In this document: in pieces, positions 1-7,410 of the stretch
How positions within the stretch are numbered: the stretch's first letter is position 1
Layout of the letters: each line of letters starts with the position of its first letter
From: Campylobacterota bacterium
GTDB lineage: Bacteria > Campylobacterota > Campylobacteria > Campylobacterales > Sulfurovaceae
Direction: 5' to 3'
Length of the DNA: 12,963 nt
Assembly: GCA_013153345.1 (NCBI GenBank)
Contig: JAADEQ010000121.1
Coordinates: 1-12,963, forward strand
The notes under the pieces: model-generated
What the model was told of the DNA's origin: nothing
The model's input: the letters and a program-made list of their open reading frames with translations, nothing else
Database searches by the model: none
Made by a program: the position numbers and the translations under genes

Positions 1-98
1 TTTATTACTAGAATCTATAAGGATTGAGATAAGGTGTTAGGAAAATTAAAAAAGAGTTATATTCTGAAACAAAGTTTGGAAAAGATGCAAAATATAGG
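1..98. other. Left-edge sequence without an identifiable gene
   Basis: All plus-strand frames close quickly: stops at 25-27, 38-40, and 9-11/18-20/30-32. A gene entering from the left could end in the first 40 bases, but nothing is recognisable. The frame from 33 to 119 is open for 28 codons with no ATG before it runs into the ATPase end. No call is made. Confidence 0.3.
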
Positions 99-117
99 TT
101 AAACCTTTGCCCTATAT
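92..117 (-). terminator. Possible weak terminator of the P-type ATPase gene
   Basis: A perfect 7-bp inverted repeat (ATATAGG at 92-98, CCTATAT at 111-117) with a 12-base loop spans the ATPase stop codon. Read on the minus strand it is followed by TTTGCATCTTTT. The stem is AT-rich and short, so this is a tentative call. Confidence 0.25.
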
Positions 118-2507
118 AATCTAAATGAGTTTCCAACTACAACCAGTGAGCTAAGGCTCATTGAAAGAGCTGCAAAAAGTGGATTTATATATCCTGCCAT
201 TGCTAAAGGAATAACAACTGCATTATAAATTAGGCTAAAGCCAAGATTTTGTTTTATTTTAATAAATACCTTTTTACTAATTGCTATTGCTCTTCTTAGT
301 GACTCAAGGGAGTTATTTAAAATAATTACATCGCTAATCTCAACTGCAATATCAGCCCCGCTTCCCATTGCAATTGCAATATCGCTTTTTGCAAGAGCAA
401 TTGAGTCATTTATACCATCTCCAACCATTATTATAATCTCGCCATTTTTATGAAACTCATCAATTAATTTTGCCTTATCTTGAGGAAGCAAGTTTGCTTT
501 TACCTCATCAATTCCAATCTCTTTGGCAATCTCTTTTGCAACCTCTTGCCTATCTCCTGTTAGCATTACAACCTTTAATCCAAGCTTATGGATATTATCA
601 ATTAGCTCTTTTGCTTTTTCTTTAATTTTGTCGCTAAGCTCAAAAAGGGCTACAACCTCCCCATCAATTGAGACTATATATAGCGAGCTTTTGCTAATAT
701 AGTTAAAGTTAATATTATTATCTTTTAAAAGCTCTAAATTTCCTCCAATAATTTTTTTATCACCAACTTTTGCTTCAACTCCTTTTGCTTGAATCTCTTT
801 AAAGCTATCTAGTTTTATCTCTTTTAGATTTTCAAAATGCTCTTTTAAAAACTCCTTTACACCTTTGCTAATTGGATGGTTTGAGCTGCTAACAAGCGTA
901 TATAAAAGATTAATATCAAAATCTTTGAATTTTTTATAGTTTGTAACAAGCGGTTTTCCAATGGTAATTGTTCCTGTTTTATCAAGAGCAAGAAGTGTTG
1001 CTTTTGCCATTGTCTCAAGGCGGCTTGCCTCTTTAAATACAATTCCCTCTTTTGCAAGGCGAGAGATTCCAACAAGCGTTGCCATTGGAGTTGCAAGCCC
1101 AAGAGCGCAAGGGCAAGCAATAACAATTACACTAATTGCAATAATTAGTGACTTTTCAAACCCAACTCCTCCAATATAGTACCATCCAAAAAAGGTAAGA
1201 AGTGCTAAAGTTAAAATAGTAACGCTAAAATATCCTGAAATTTGGTTTGCAAGCTGCTCGATATGAGGTTTTTTGGTTATTGCATCATTTAATAGCTCAT
1301 TTATAGTAAATAGAAGTGAGTTTTTTGCCTCTTTTGTAGCTTTATATTCAATCTTGCTATCAAGCACAATTGAGCCACTTATAATCTCATCTCCTGCTCT
1401 TTTTAAAATAGGCTCACTCTCTCCTGTTAATGCACTCATATCAACTAAAGCGCTTCCGCTAATTATTATTCCATCAATAACAACTTTTTCTCCTGGCTTT
1501 ACCTCTATAATATCTCCAATTTTTACATTCTCTATTGGTTCAAGCTTCTTTTTGTCTCCTTTAATAACCAAAACCTCTGTTGGCGTTTGACCCATAATTT
1601 TATCAAGAGTATCAACTGCTTGCTTTTTGCTTAAAATCTCAAGATATTTTCCAACCAATACAAATGTAATTATCATTGTAACTGAATCAAAATAGACTTC
1701 TCCTTGCTTTGTTATCATTGCCCAAACTGAGTATATATAAGCAAGAAGAGCCCCAACGCTAACAAGTAAGTCCATATTTATAAAGCGATTCTTTAGGCCA
1801 TAATATGCACCTTTAAAAAATATCCATCCACTATAAAAAAGAGTTGGAGTAGCAAGGGCAAATTCTGCAATATTTAAAATATTTTTTTTGCTTTCCTCAA
1901 TTCCTGTAAAGTATCCTACATATTGAGCAATTGCAATCCACATAATATTCATTGTAGCAAATACGCCAACAAGGATTCTAGTATAGTAATCATTTCTTAG
2001 CTTTTTAGCTTTTTCTTCTTGAATTGCAGGGTCGTATGGATAGGCATTATATCCAATTGCTCTAATTGTCTCAATAATTTTTGATAGCTTTATCTCCTCC
2101 TCATCCCAAATCACTTTTGCTTTATTGTTTGAATAGTTTATTGTTGCTTCAATTATGCCTGGAGTTTGGTGAAGAACCTTTTCATTTAGCCATACACAAG
2201 CTGAGCAGTGAATCCCTTCAATTATTAAATTTATCTCATTAAAGCCATCTTTGGTCTTTTTAACATACTTTTTATGAAACCCTTCTAAATCAAAGCGCTC
2301 TAAATCATCAAAGCTAATATTTGCTGGCTCAAGTTTTGTATTACCTCTTTTTTCATAAAAGCTATCAAGCCCTTTTGAGTTTAGAAGATGATATACCCCC
2401 TGACACCCTTTACAACAAAAATATAGCTCTTTATTGCCATCACTCTCTTTTATCATAACAGATTCATCAAACTCTAACTTGCAATGAGAACACTCAACTT
2501 TTGCCAC
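99..2507 (-). CDS. Heavy-metal (copper-type) P1B ATPase, CcoI/FixI-like
   Basis: This 802-residue integral membrane pump is expected to move Cu(I), or a related soft metal, across the inner membrane with ATP. The N-terminus has a Cys-rich putative metal-binding domain (C6xxC9, then C31-C32-x-x-C35), followed by an HMA domain with C101xxC104. Catalytic landmarks are TGES 361-364 (actuator), the transmembrane CPC 465-467, DKTGT with phosphorylated Asp509, the HP pair 544-545 and GDGINDS 696-702. The last helices carry YN (761-762) and MSLSS (783-787), as in Cu+ pumps. The extra N-terminal Cys-rich domain is typical of the CcoI/FixI group that supplies copper to cbb3 oxidase, but no cco genes are in view, so export (CopA) versus oxidase assembly is open. 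The start is GTG, chosen because AGAGG lies six bases upstream and the Cys-rich domain begins at once. It is the only minus-strand gene in the window. Confidence 0.93.
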   Translation of the reverse strand: MAKVECSHCKLEFDESVMIKESDGNKELYFCCKGCQGVYHLLNSKGLDSFYEKRGNTKLEPANISFDDLERFDLEGFHKKYVKKTKDGFNEINLIIEGIHCSACVWLNEKVLHQTPGIIEATINYSNNKAKVIWDEEEIKLSKIIETIRAIGYNAYPYDPAIQEEKAKKLRNDYYTRILVGVFATMNIMWIAIAQYVGYFTGIEESKKNILNIAEFALATPTLFYSGWIFFKGAYYGLKNRFINMDLLVSVGALLAYIYSVWAMITKQGEVYFDSVTMIITFVLVGKYLEILSKKQAVDTLDKIMGQTPTEVLVIKGDKKKLEPIENVKIGDIIEVKPGEKVVIDGIIISGSALVDMSALTGESEPILKRAGDEIISGSIVLDSKIEYKATKEAKNSLLFTINELLNDAITKKPHIEQLANQISGYFSVTILTLALLTFFGWYYIGGVGFEKSLIIAISVIVIACPCALGLATPMATLVGISRLAKEGIVFKEASRLETMAKATLLALDKTGTITIGKPLVTNYKKFKDFDINLLYTLVSSSNHPISKGVKEFLKEHFENLKEIKLDSFKEIQAKGVEAKVGDKKIIGGNLELLKDNNINFNYISKSSLYIVSIDGEVVALFELSDKIKEKAKELIDNIHKLGLKVVMLTGDRQEVAKEIAKEIGIDEVKANLLPQDKAKLIDEFHKNGEIIIMVGDGINDSIALAKSDIAIAMGSGADIAVEISDVIILNNSLESLRRAIAISKKVFIKIKQNLGFSLIYNAVVIPLAMAGYINPLFAALSMSLSSLVVVGNSFRLYRAKV

Positions 2508-2537
2508 TTTTTACCTCTTTTTAATAGTTTTTATAGG

Positions 2538-2543
2538 ATTTTA
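2538..2543 (-). promoter_or_regulatory. -10 box for the P-type ATPase gene
   Basis: The minus strand reads TTGGATAAAATCC, with TAAAAT at these bases, 30 bases before the GTG start. T-rich blocks lie upstream, as is usual for sigma70 promoters in Campylobacterota, which lack a strong -35. The same TTGGATAAAAT string precedes purT. Confidence 0.45.
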
Positions 2544-2581
2544 TCCAATTTTTATAAAAGTTTAAAAATAAGAAATTTTGA

Positions 2582-2587
2582 TAAAAT
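2582..2587 (+). promoter_or_regulatory. -10 box for the nucleotidyltransferase-yjbQ unit
   Basis: TAAAAT in the context TTTTGATAAAATAG lies 26 bases before the ATG at 2614. It is back to back with the divergent ATPase promoter in a 106-base shared intergenic region. Confidence 0.45.
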
Positions 2588-2613
2588 AGTAAAAATGGTT
2601 AAAGGGGTAGAGG

Positions 2614-2904
2614 ATGACTCAAGAGGAGATTATAAAGAAATTAAGAGAGCTAAAGCCAATTCTAAAAGAGAGGTTTGGGATTGAGGAGTTTGCTATTTTT
2701 GGGAGTGTTGCAAGAGGAGATTATAACTCAAATAGTGATATAGATATTGCTATTTTAAAGATGAAATTAAAGAGTGGATTTGCTGTTTTAGAGGCTAAGG
2801 AGTTTTTAGAAAAGACTTTTAATAAAAGAGTAGATATTGGTAGCTTTAAGGCGATGAAAACATTTATAAAAAATAGAATAAAGAAGGATTTTATATATTT
2901 ATAA
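2614..2904 (+). CDS. Small MNT-type nucleotidyltransferase-domain protein
   Basis: This 96-residue protein is essentially a bare minimal nucleotidyltransferase domain. The signature GSx10DxD is intact (G30-S31, then D42-I-D44), and a third acidic residue, D74 in KRVDIG, completes the expected metal-binding triad. In this family the MntA antitoxins add AMP to a HEPN toxin (HepT) encoded beside them. No HEPN gene is adjacent here: upstream is the divergent ATPase, and nine bases downstream is yjbQ, probably on the same transcript. The start ATG has GGGG/GAGG-rich sequence just upstream. The fold and likely nucleotide chemistry are well supported. The target is unknown, so an antitoxin role should not be assumed. 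Confidence 0.85.
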   Translation: MTQEEIIKKLRELKPILKERFGIEEFAIFGSVARGDYNSNSDIDIAILKMKLKSGFAVLEAKEFLEKTFNKRVDIGSFKAMKTFIKNRIKKDFIYL

Positions 2905-2913
2905 AGGAGAGAT

Positions 2914-3321
2914 ATGATAAAGCAGTTTGAAATAACACTTCCTCCATTTAAAAGAGGAGCACATCTAATAACCCATATAATTGAGCCATATATTAATATA
3001 AATGTGGGAATAGCACATCTATTTTTAAAGCACACCTCAGCCTCTCTTACTATTAATGAGAATGCTGATAGTAGTGTAAGAAGGGATGCACAAAACTTTT
3101 TTAACTATCTTGTGCCTGATGGATTTGAGCTATTTACCCATACCTTAGAGGGGGATGATGATATGCCAGCTCATATTAAAAATATGATTTTAGGAAGCTC
3201 TTTAACAATACCGGTTACTAATGGCAGATTAAATCTTGGAACTTGGCAAGGAATCTATCTTTGTGAGCATAGAGATTTTGGAGGGAGTAGAAAGATTGTT
3301 ATAACTTTAATTGGAGAGTAG
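2914..3321 (+). CDS. yjbQ: YjbQ/UPF0047 family protein
   Basis: This 135-residue single-domain protein matches the full YjbQ family length. The three conserved family blocks are present: HTSASLTINENAD (40-52), H76 with EGDDDMPAHIK (79-89), and GTWQGIYLCEHR (109-120). These His, Asp and Glu residues line a probable metal/phosphate pocket. The family is annotated as 'secondary thiamine-phosphate synthase' from a weak activity that can complement thiE mutants; its main cellular role is not settled. AAGGAG precedes the ATG. It lies nine bases after the nucleotidyltransferase gene, so the two are probably co-transcribed. There are no thiamine genes nearby to support a role in that pathway. Confidence 0.9.
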   Translation: MIKQFEITLPPFKRGAHLITHIIEPYININVGIAHLFLKHTSASLTINENADSSVRRDAQNFFNYLVPDGFELFTHTLEGDDDMPAHIKNMILGSSLTIPVTNGRLNLGTWQGIYLCEHRDFGGSRKIVITLIGE

Positions 3322-3322
3322 T

Positions 3323-3345
3323 AAAGAGATTTTAATGCTCTTTTT
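3323..3345 (+). terminator. Possible terminator after yjbQ
   Basis: A 6-bp inverted repeat, AAAGAG and CTCTTT, with a 9-base loop is followed by a run of T. It sits two bases after the yjbQ stop. The stem is short and partly shares bases with the T tract, and the downstream promoter begins at once, so confidence is modest. Confidence 0.35.
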
Positions 3346-3347
3346 AA

Positions 3348-3353
3348 TATACT
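3348..3353 (+). promoter_or_regulatory. -10 box for the dehydrogenase-fumarate reductase operon
   Basis: TATACT after a T-rich block, 22 bases before the ATG at 3376, gives a predicted leader of about 16 bases containing the AGAGGA ribosome-binding site. Confidence 0.4.
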
Positions 3354-3375
3354 CAAACTAAAAAAGAGGAAAAAG

Positions 3376-4317
3376 ATGAAGATAGTAATAGTTGATGCTA
3401 TAACTTTAGGGGATGATATCAATTTGGATATATTTAAAGATTTTGGAGAGGTTGAGGTTTTTGAAAAGACAGCTCCTGAGGAGACTCTTAAAAGAGTAAA
3501 AGATGCTGATATTGTAATTACTAATAAAGTGGTAATTGATAAAGATATTATGCAAAATTCCAATATAAAACTAATTTGTATTGCAGCAACCGGGATAAAT
3601 AATGTTGATTTGGAAGCTGCAAAGAGGCTTGGGGTAAGAGTTAAAAATGTAGCTGGCTACTCAACAAACTCTGTTATTCAACACACATTTGCAATGGCTC
3701 TTTATTTGCTTGAGCAACTAAAATATTATGATGAGTTTGTAAAGAGTAAAGGGTGGAGTAGAAGTGGAGTTTTTACAAATTTAGATAGAAAGTTTTTTGA
3801 GATAGCTGGAAAAACTTGGGGTATTATTGGGCTTGGAGAGATTGGAAGAGGGGTTGCAAAGGTTGCAAAAGCTTTTGGAGCCAATATTATCTACTACTCA
3901 ACAACCCAAAAGAATCAAAATAGAGAGTTTGAGAGGGTTGAGCTTGAAGAGCTATTACAAAGAGCTGATATTATCTCAATCCATGCTCCTTTAAATGAAA
4001 AAACTCTAAACTTATTAAATAGCTCAAATTTAGCTCTTTTAAAAGAGGGGGCAATTTTATTAAATCTTGGAAGGGGTGGAATTGTTAATGAAAAAGATTT
4101 GGCAGAGACTATTGATAGTAAAAATATATATGTTGGGCTTGATGTGACTAATAAGGAGCCAATTGAGGAGGATAATCCTTTATTAAAAGTAAAAAGAAGA
4201 GATAATCTCTTAATTACTCCCCATATTGCTTGGACAAGTAAAGAGGCAAGAGAGAAGCTAATTAAAGGGGTTTATAAAAATATAGAAGAGTTTATTAAGG
4301 AGAGTAGTAATGGTTGA
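3376..4317 (+). CDS. D-isomer-specific 2-hydroxyacid dehydrogenase (glycerate/hydroxypyruvate type)
   Basis: This 313-residue NAD(P)-linked dehydrogenase interconverts a D-2-hydroxyacid and its 2-oxoacid. The nucleotide-binding loop is GLGEIGRG (152-159) inside a Rossmann domain at about 100-285. The catalytic set is present: Arg233 in NLGRGG, Glu261 in NKEP and His283 in TPHIAW. The N-terminal substrate domain has ATGINNVD (71-78) and AGYSTNSV (93-100), which are typical of the glycerate dehydrogenase/hydroxypyruvate reductase branch. Exact substrate cannot be read from sequence; phosphoglycerate dehydrogenase is less likely because there is no ACT domain. The gene opens an apparent operon, and its last eight bases overlap the start of the SdhA/FrdA-like gene, implying coupled translation. 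Confidence 0.9.
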   Translation: MKIVIVDAITLGDDINLDIFKDFGEVEVFEKTAPEETLKRVKDADIVITNKVVIDKDIMQNSNIKLICIAATGINNVDLEAAKRLGVRVKNVAGYSTNSVIQHTFAMALYLLEQLKYYDEFVKSKGWSRSGVFTNLDRKFFEIAGKTWGIIGLGEIGRGVAKVAKAFGANIIYYSTTQKNQNREFERVELEELLQRADIISIHAPLNEKTLNLLNSSNLALLKEGAILLNLGRGGIVNEKDLAETIDSKNIYVGLDVTNKEPIEEDNPLLKVKRRDNLLITPHIAWTSKEAREKLIKGVYKNIEEFIKESSNG

Positions 4318-5890
4318 TGTTTTAGTTGTTGGAAGCGGAGGAGCAGCGCTGAGCGTAGCTTTAAAAGCTTCTAAAGAGGGGGCAAAGGTTTTAATTGCAA
4401 CAAAAGGGGATTTGCCAAACTCCCAAACAGCAATGGCTCAAGGGGGAATTAATGCAGCTTTGGGAAATATGGAAGAAGATAGTATTGAGCTTCATATAAA
4501 AGATACACTCAAAGCTGCAAGAGGTTTGGCAAAAGAGAGTATGGTTGAGAGACTTTGTAGTGAGGCTCCGTTGGCAGTTGCTTGGCTTGAGACTTTGGGT
4601 GTTAATTTTAGTAGAATCAAAGCAAATGAGCCGCTAAAAACAATTGCTCAAAGAAAGCTTGGAGGAGCAAGTGCAAAGAGAGCTTGTTATGCGCAAGATT
4701 ATACCGGAGTAAAGATTGTTCATACTCTAATTGACCAACTATTAAATAGCGATATTGAGATTTTAGATAACCACTTTTTATTAAATTTAGTTGTTGAGGA
4801 TGGAGTTTGCAAGGGGGCAATTTTTTTAGATATTAATGAAGGAGTATTAAAAGAGGTTCAAGCAAAAGTTGTAGTTGTTGCAACAGGAGGCTTTGGAGCA
4901 ATATATTATAAAAACAGCACAAACAATTTTGGAGCAACAGGAGATGGGATTGCAGCCATTTTAAAAGCTGGTGGGGCAGTTAGTAATATGGAGTTTATTC
5001 AGTTTCATCCAACAGCCCTTAAAAATTCAAAAGTCTTAATTAGTGAGAGTGCAAGAGGAGAAGGGGGATATTTAGTAAATAGTAAAAAAGAGAGATTTGT
5101 TGATGAGTTGGCTCCAAGAGATGAGGTTGTAAAGGCAATTTATGAGCAGTTAAGAGAGGGAAATGAGGTCTTTTTGGATTTAAGGCATCTTGATAAAGAA
5201 CATCTAAAAGAGGTTATGCCTCAAGAGCTAAAATTGGCAAAAGTATATGAAGATATTGATGCACTAAATGAACTAATTCCAATTACTCCGGTAGCTCACT
5301 ATACAATGGGAGGGGTTGAGGTTGATGAGAATTTAGAGGTTGATGGGATAAAAAACTGCTTTTGTGTTGGAGAAGCAAGCAATGCGTATGTGCATGGGGC
5401 AAATAGACTTGGTGGAAACTCTTTGCTTGAGATTATTGCCTTTGGAAGAGAGATTGGCAAGAGTTGCGCTAAAAGAGTAAAAGAGATTGAATATAATGCT
5501 CCAAAAGCTGATAAGCTAAAAGAGACTCAAGAAGCACTTAGAGCAATTTTTTCTTTTAATGCAGAGGAGAGTTTTTATAAAATAAGAGAGAAGTTAGGGG
5601 AAGTTTTTTTTAATAAGGTTGGAATTATAAGGGATGAAGAAAATCTAAATAGCGCATTAAATGAAATTAGAGCCCTTCAGTTTAAATTTAGCAGGGCTGG
5701 AATTAGAGATAAAAGCATAAAGGCAAATAAAGAGTTGGTTGAGTTTTTGGAGGTTGCAAATATGCTAACACTTGCTCCAATTGTAATCTCAATGGCAATT
5801 GCTAGAAAAGAGAGCCGCGGAGCCCATATTAGAAGCGACTATCCAAAAAGTAGTGAGATGTTTTTAAAGAGTTTTGTTTATAGGGTGTAA
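4310..5890 (+). CDS. Fumarate reductase/succinate dehydrogenase-type flavoprotein subunit
   Basis: This 526-residue FAD protein of the SdhA/FrdA/NadB superfamily should interconvert fumarate and succinate. The FAD Rossmann motif GSGGAA is at 8-13. Dicarboxylate-site residues typical of fumarate reductase are His233 (QFHPT), Glu246 and Arg249 (ESARGEGG), Arg270 (APRDEV), His330 (HYTMGG) and Arg366 ([12 protein letters not shown]). RLGGNS and the adjacent iron-sulfur gene argue for SdhA/FrdA over L-aspartate oxidase, although 56-65 ([10 protein letters not shown]) recalls NadB. The residue aligned with the covalent-FAD His is Gln39 ([10 protein letters not shown]), so flavin should be non-covalent. 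It is shorter than classical SdhA/FrdA (about 590-600), with no Tat signal, so it is predicted cytoplasmic. AAGGAG lies seven bases before the ATG, inside the upstream gene. Thiol- or methylmenaquinol-linked forms are the nearest known models. Confidence 0.88.
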   Translation: MVDVLVVGSGGAALSVALKASKEGAKVLIATKGDLPNSQTAMAQGGINAALGNMEEDSIELHIKDTLKAARGLAKESMVERLCSEAPLAVAWLETLGVNFSRIKANEPLKTIAQRKLGGASAKRACYAQDYTGVKIVHTLIDQLLNSDIEILDNHFLLNLVVEDGVCKGAIFLDINEGVLKEVQAKVVVVATGGFGAIYYKNSTNNFGATGDGIAAILKAGGAVSNMEFIQFHPTALKNSKVLISESARGEGGYLVNSKKERFVDELAPRDEVVKAIYEQLREGNEVFLDLRHLDKEHLKEVMPQELKLAKVYEDIDALNELIPITPVAHYTMGGVEVDENLEVDGIKNCFCVGEASNAYVHGANRLGGNSLLEIIAFGREIGKSCAKRVKEIEYNAPKADKLKETQEALRAIFSFNAEESFYKIREKLGEVFFNKVGIIRDEENLNSALNEIRALQFKFSRAGIRDKSIKANKELVEFLEVANMLTLAPIVISMAIARKESRGAHIRSDYPKSSEMFLKSFVYRV

Positions 5891-5913
5891 GAAGCTTTAG
5901 ATAGGAGAGTTAA

Positions 5914-6600
5914 ATGAAGATAAAAATCAAAAGAGATAAAGAGTTTAGTGAGTTTGAAGTTAGCTCAAATTTAATGCTGCTTGAGGCTCTTTTTGAGATA
6001 AAGCAAAATATTGATAGCACATTAACCTTTGATAGTGGGTGTAGGAGTATGGTTTGTGGAGCTTGTAGTGTAAGGGTTAATGGGAAAGAGGTTTTAGCTT
6101 GCGCTACAAAGGTTAATGATGGAGATGAGGTTGAGCCACTAAAGTATCATAAAGTAATAAGAGATTTAAAGGTTGATAAGAGCTCAAAGCTTCAAACTAT
6201 AAAGAGAGAAAAAGCATATTTAAAAGAGTATAAAGAGGTTGCTCTAACTCCAGAAGATGAAAAATTAACTGAGCGTCAGAGTGATTGTATTTTGTGTGAT
6301 AGCTGCTATAGCGCTTGTCCTGTATTTGAGGTAAATGAGAATTTTCTTGGCCCATTTGCTCTAACTAGAGCCTATAGATATGCAGTTGATAAGAGGCTAA
6401 AAGAGCCAAAAGAGATTATTGATAATATCCAAAAAGATGGCATTTGGGATTGCACACTTTGTGGAGAGTGCACTTTAGTTTGTCCAAAGGGGATTGATCC
6501 AAAAGGTGATATTATAAACCTAAGAAATTTAAGCGCTCAATATGGATATATGGATCCAAACTTTGGAAATATGGATTTTGGAAGTGGATTTAGTTTTTAA
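5914..6600 (+). CDS. Fumarate reductase/succinate dehydrogenase-type iron-sulfur subunit
   Basis: This 228-residue protein relays electrons to or from the flavoprotein encoded 23 bases upstream. The N-terminal ferredoxin domain has the [2Fe-2S] ligands C43, C48, C51 and C63 (CRSMVCGACS, then LACA). The C-terminal domain has two four-Cys motifs: C125xxC128xxC131xxxC135-P and C180xxC183xxC186xxxC190-PKG. Classical SdhB/FrdB lacks the residue equivalent to C183 and holds a [3Fe-4S] cluster. With it, two [4Fe-4S] clusters are expected, as in archaeal type E enzymes. It has no membrane helix and no C-terminal CCG domain, unlike TfrB of methanogens. No anchor gene follows; the next gene is proC with its own promoter. 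The start has AGGAGAG seven bases upstream. The Gly/Phe/Met/Asp-rich tail (211-228) is unusual and unassigned. Confidence 0.9.
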   Translation: MKIKIKRDKEFSEFEVSSNLMLLEALFEIKQNIDSTLTFDSGCRSMVCGACSVRVNGKEVLACATKVNDGDEVEPLKYHKVIRDLKVDKSSKLQTIKREKAYLKEYKEVALTPEDEKLTERQSDCILCDSCYSACPVFEVNENFLGPFALTRAYRYAVDKRLKEPKEIIDNIQKDGIWDCTLCGECTLVCPKGIDPKGDIINLRNLSAQYGYMDPNFGNMDFGSGFSF

Positions 6601-6636
6601 AGAGAAATAAATTTATAAAAAAAGATTAATTTTAGC

Positions 6637-6642
6637 TATAAT
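6637..6642 (+). promoter_or_regulatory. Consensus -10 box before proC
   Basis: A perfect TATAAT after TTTTAGC lies only 15 bases from the proC ATG. If used, transcription would start near 6649, inside the AAGGGG ribosome-binding site. An alternative TATAAA at 6614-6619 would leave a normal leader of about 30 bases. Confidence 0.4.
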
Positions 6643-6657
6643 AAAAGGGGATAGAAG

Positions 6658-7410
6658 ATGGAGATTGTCTTAATTGGTGCTGGGAATATGGGTTATGCTA
6701 TGTTAAAAGGGCTTAGTAGTAGGTATAGTGTAGAGGTGGTGGAGAAAAATGAGGAGATTTTAGAGAGGATTGAAAAAGAGTTTGAAGGGGTAAAGGTATC
6801 TAAAGAGGTAGAGGATATTACAAATAAGGTGGTAATTTTGGCAATTAAGCCCCAATCTCTAAGCTCTTTGGAGTTAAAGGGTGAGGCTAGAGCAATAATT
6901 TCAATTTTAGCTGGTACCCCAATTGCAAGAATAAGAGATAGATTTGATGCAAAATATTATATTAGGGCAATGCCAAATGTGGCAGCAAAAAATCTTAAAT
7001 CTTTAACTAGCTTAGTTGGAGATAGGGAGTTTAAAAAAGAGGCGTGTGAGATTTTATCCTCAATTGGAAAGACAATTTGGCTTGATAGTGAATATGAGCT
7101 TGATATTGCAACAGCGCTTGCTGCCTCCTCTCCAGCTTGGCTTGCAATTGTTGCTGAGGCATTAGTTGATGGGGCGGTTAATTTGGGATTAAATAGAGTA
7201 AAAGCGACTCAATATCTAGATGGATTGTTTGAGGGAGTTGGAGGTTTATTAAAAGATACCCACCCAGCCATGCTAAAAGATATGGTAACATCCCCAAAAG
7301 GAACCACAATTGCTGGAGTTGAAATATTAGAGGAGAATAGAGTAAGGAGTGCTTTTATTAAAGCTATGAAAGAGAGCCTAAAGCGGGCTAAGGAGTTAGA
7401 GGAGAGTTGA
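6658..7410 (+). CDS. proC: Pyrroline-5-carboxylate reductase
   Basis: The last step of proline synthesis: NAD(P)H-dependent reduction of 1-pyrroline-5-carboxylate in the cytoplasm. The 250-residue protein has an N-terminal Rossmann domain with GAGNMG (7-12), AIKPQ (62-66) and RAMPN (103-107). The C-terminal helical dimer domain has the family signature at about 153-221, with DMVTSPKGTTIAG at 208-220. The usual SGSGPAY-like segment reads AASSPAW (155-161), a conservative variant. It is slightly shorter than the common 260-275 residues. The stop codon overlaps the next gene's ATG by one base, so a secreted Sel1-repeat protein is co-translated with it. Confidence 0.93.
   Translation: MEIVLIGAGNMGYAMLKGLSSRYSVEVVEKNEEILERIEKEFEGVKVSKEVEDITNKVVILAIKPQSLSSLELKGEARAIISILAGTPIARIRDRFDAKYYIRAMPNVAAKNLKSLTSLVGDREFKKEACEILSSIGKTIWLDSEYELDIATALAASSPAWLAIVAEALVDGAVNLGLNRVKATQYLDGLFEGVGGLLKDTHPAMLKDMVTSPKGTTIAGVEILEENRVRSAFIKAMKESLKRAKELEES

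Noticed and set aside
961..1590. Plus-strand open frames inside the ATPase gene (961-1179, 1273-1590)
   Set aside because: They lie antisense to a complete, motif-rich P-type ATPase and have low-complexity Ser/Ile/Pro composition typical of antisense reading.
2614..2904. HEPN/MNT toxin-antitoxin module
   Set aside because: Only the MNT half is present; neither neighbour has a HEPN motif.
4310..5890. Flavoprotein as L-aspartate oxidase (NadB)
   Set aside because: The N-terminal third has NadB-like wording, but [16 protein letters not shown] and the adjacent SdhB-type iron-sulfur gene fit the fumarate reductase/succinate dehydrogenase branch better; no nadA or nadC is nearby.
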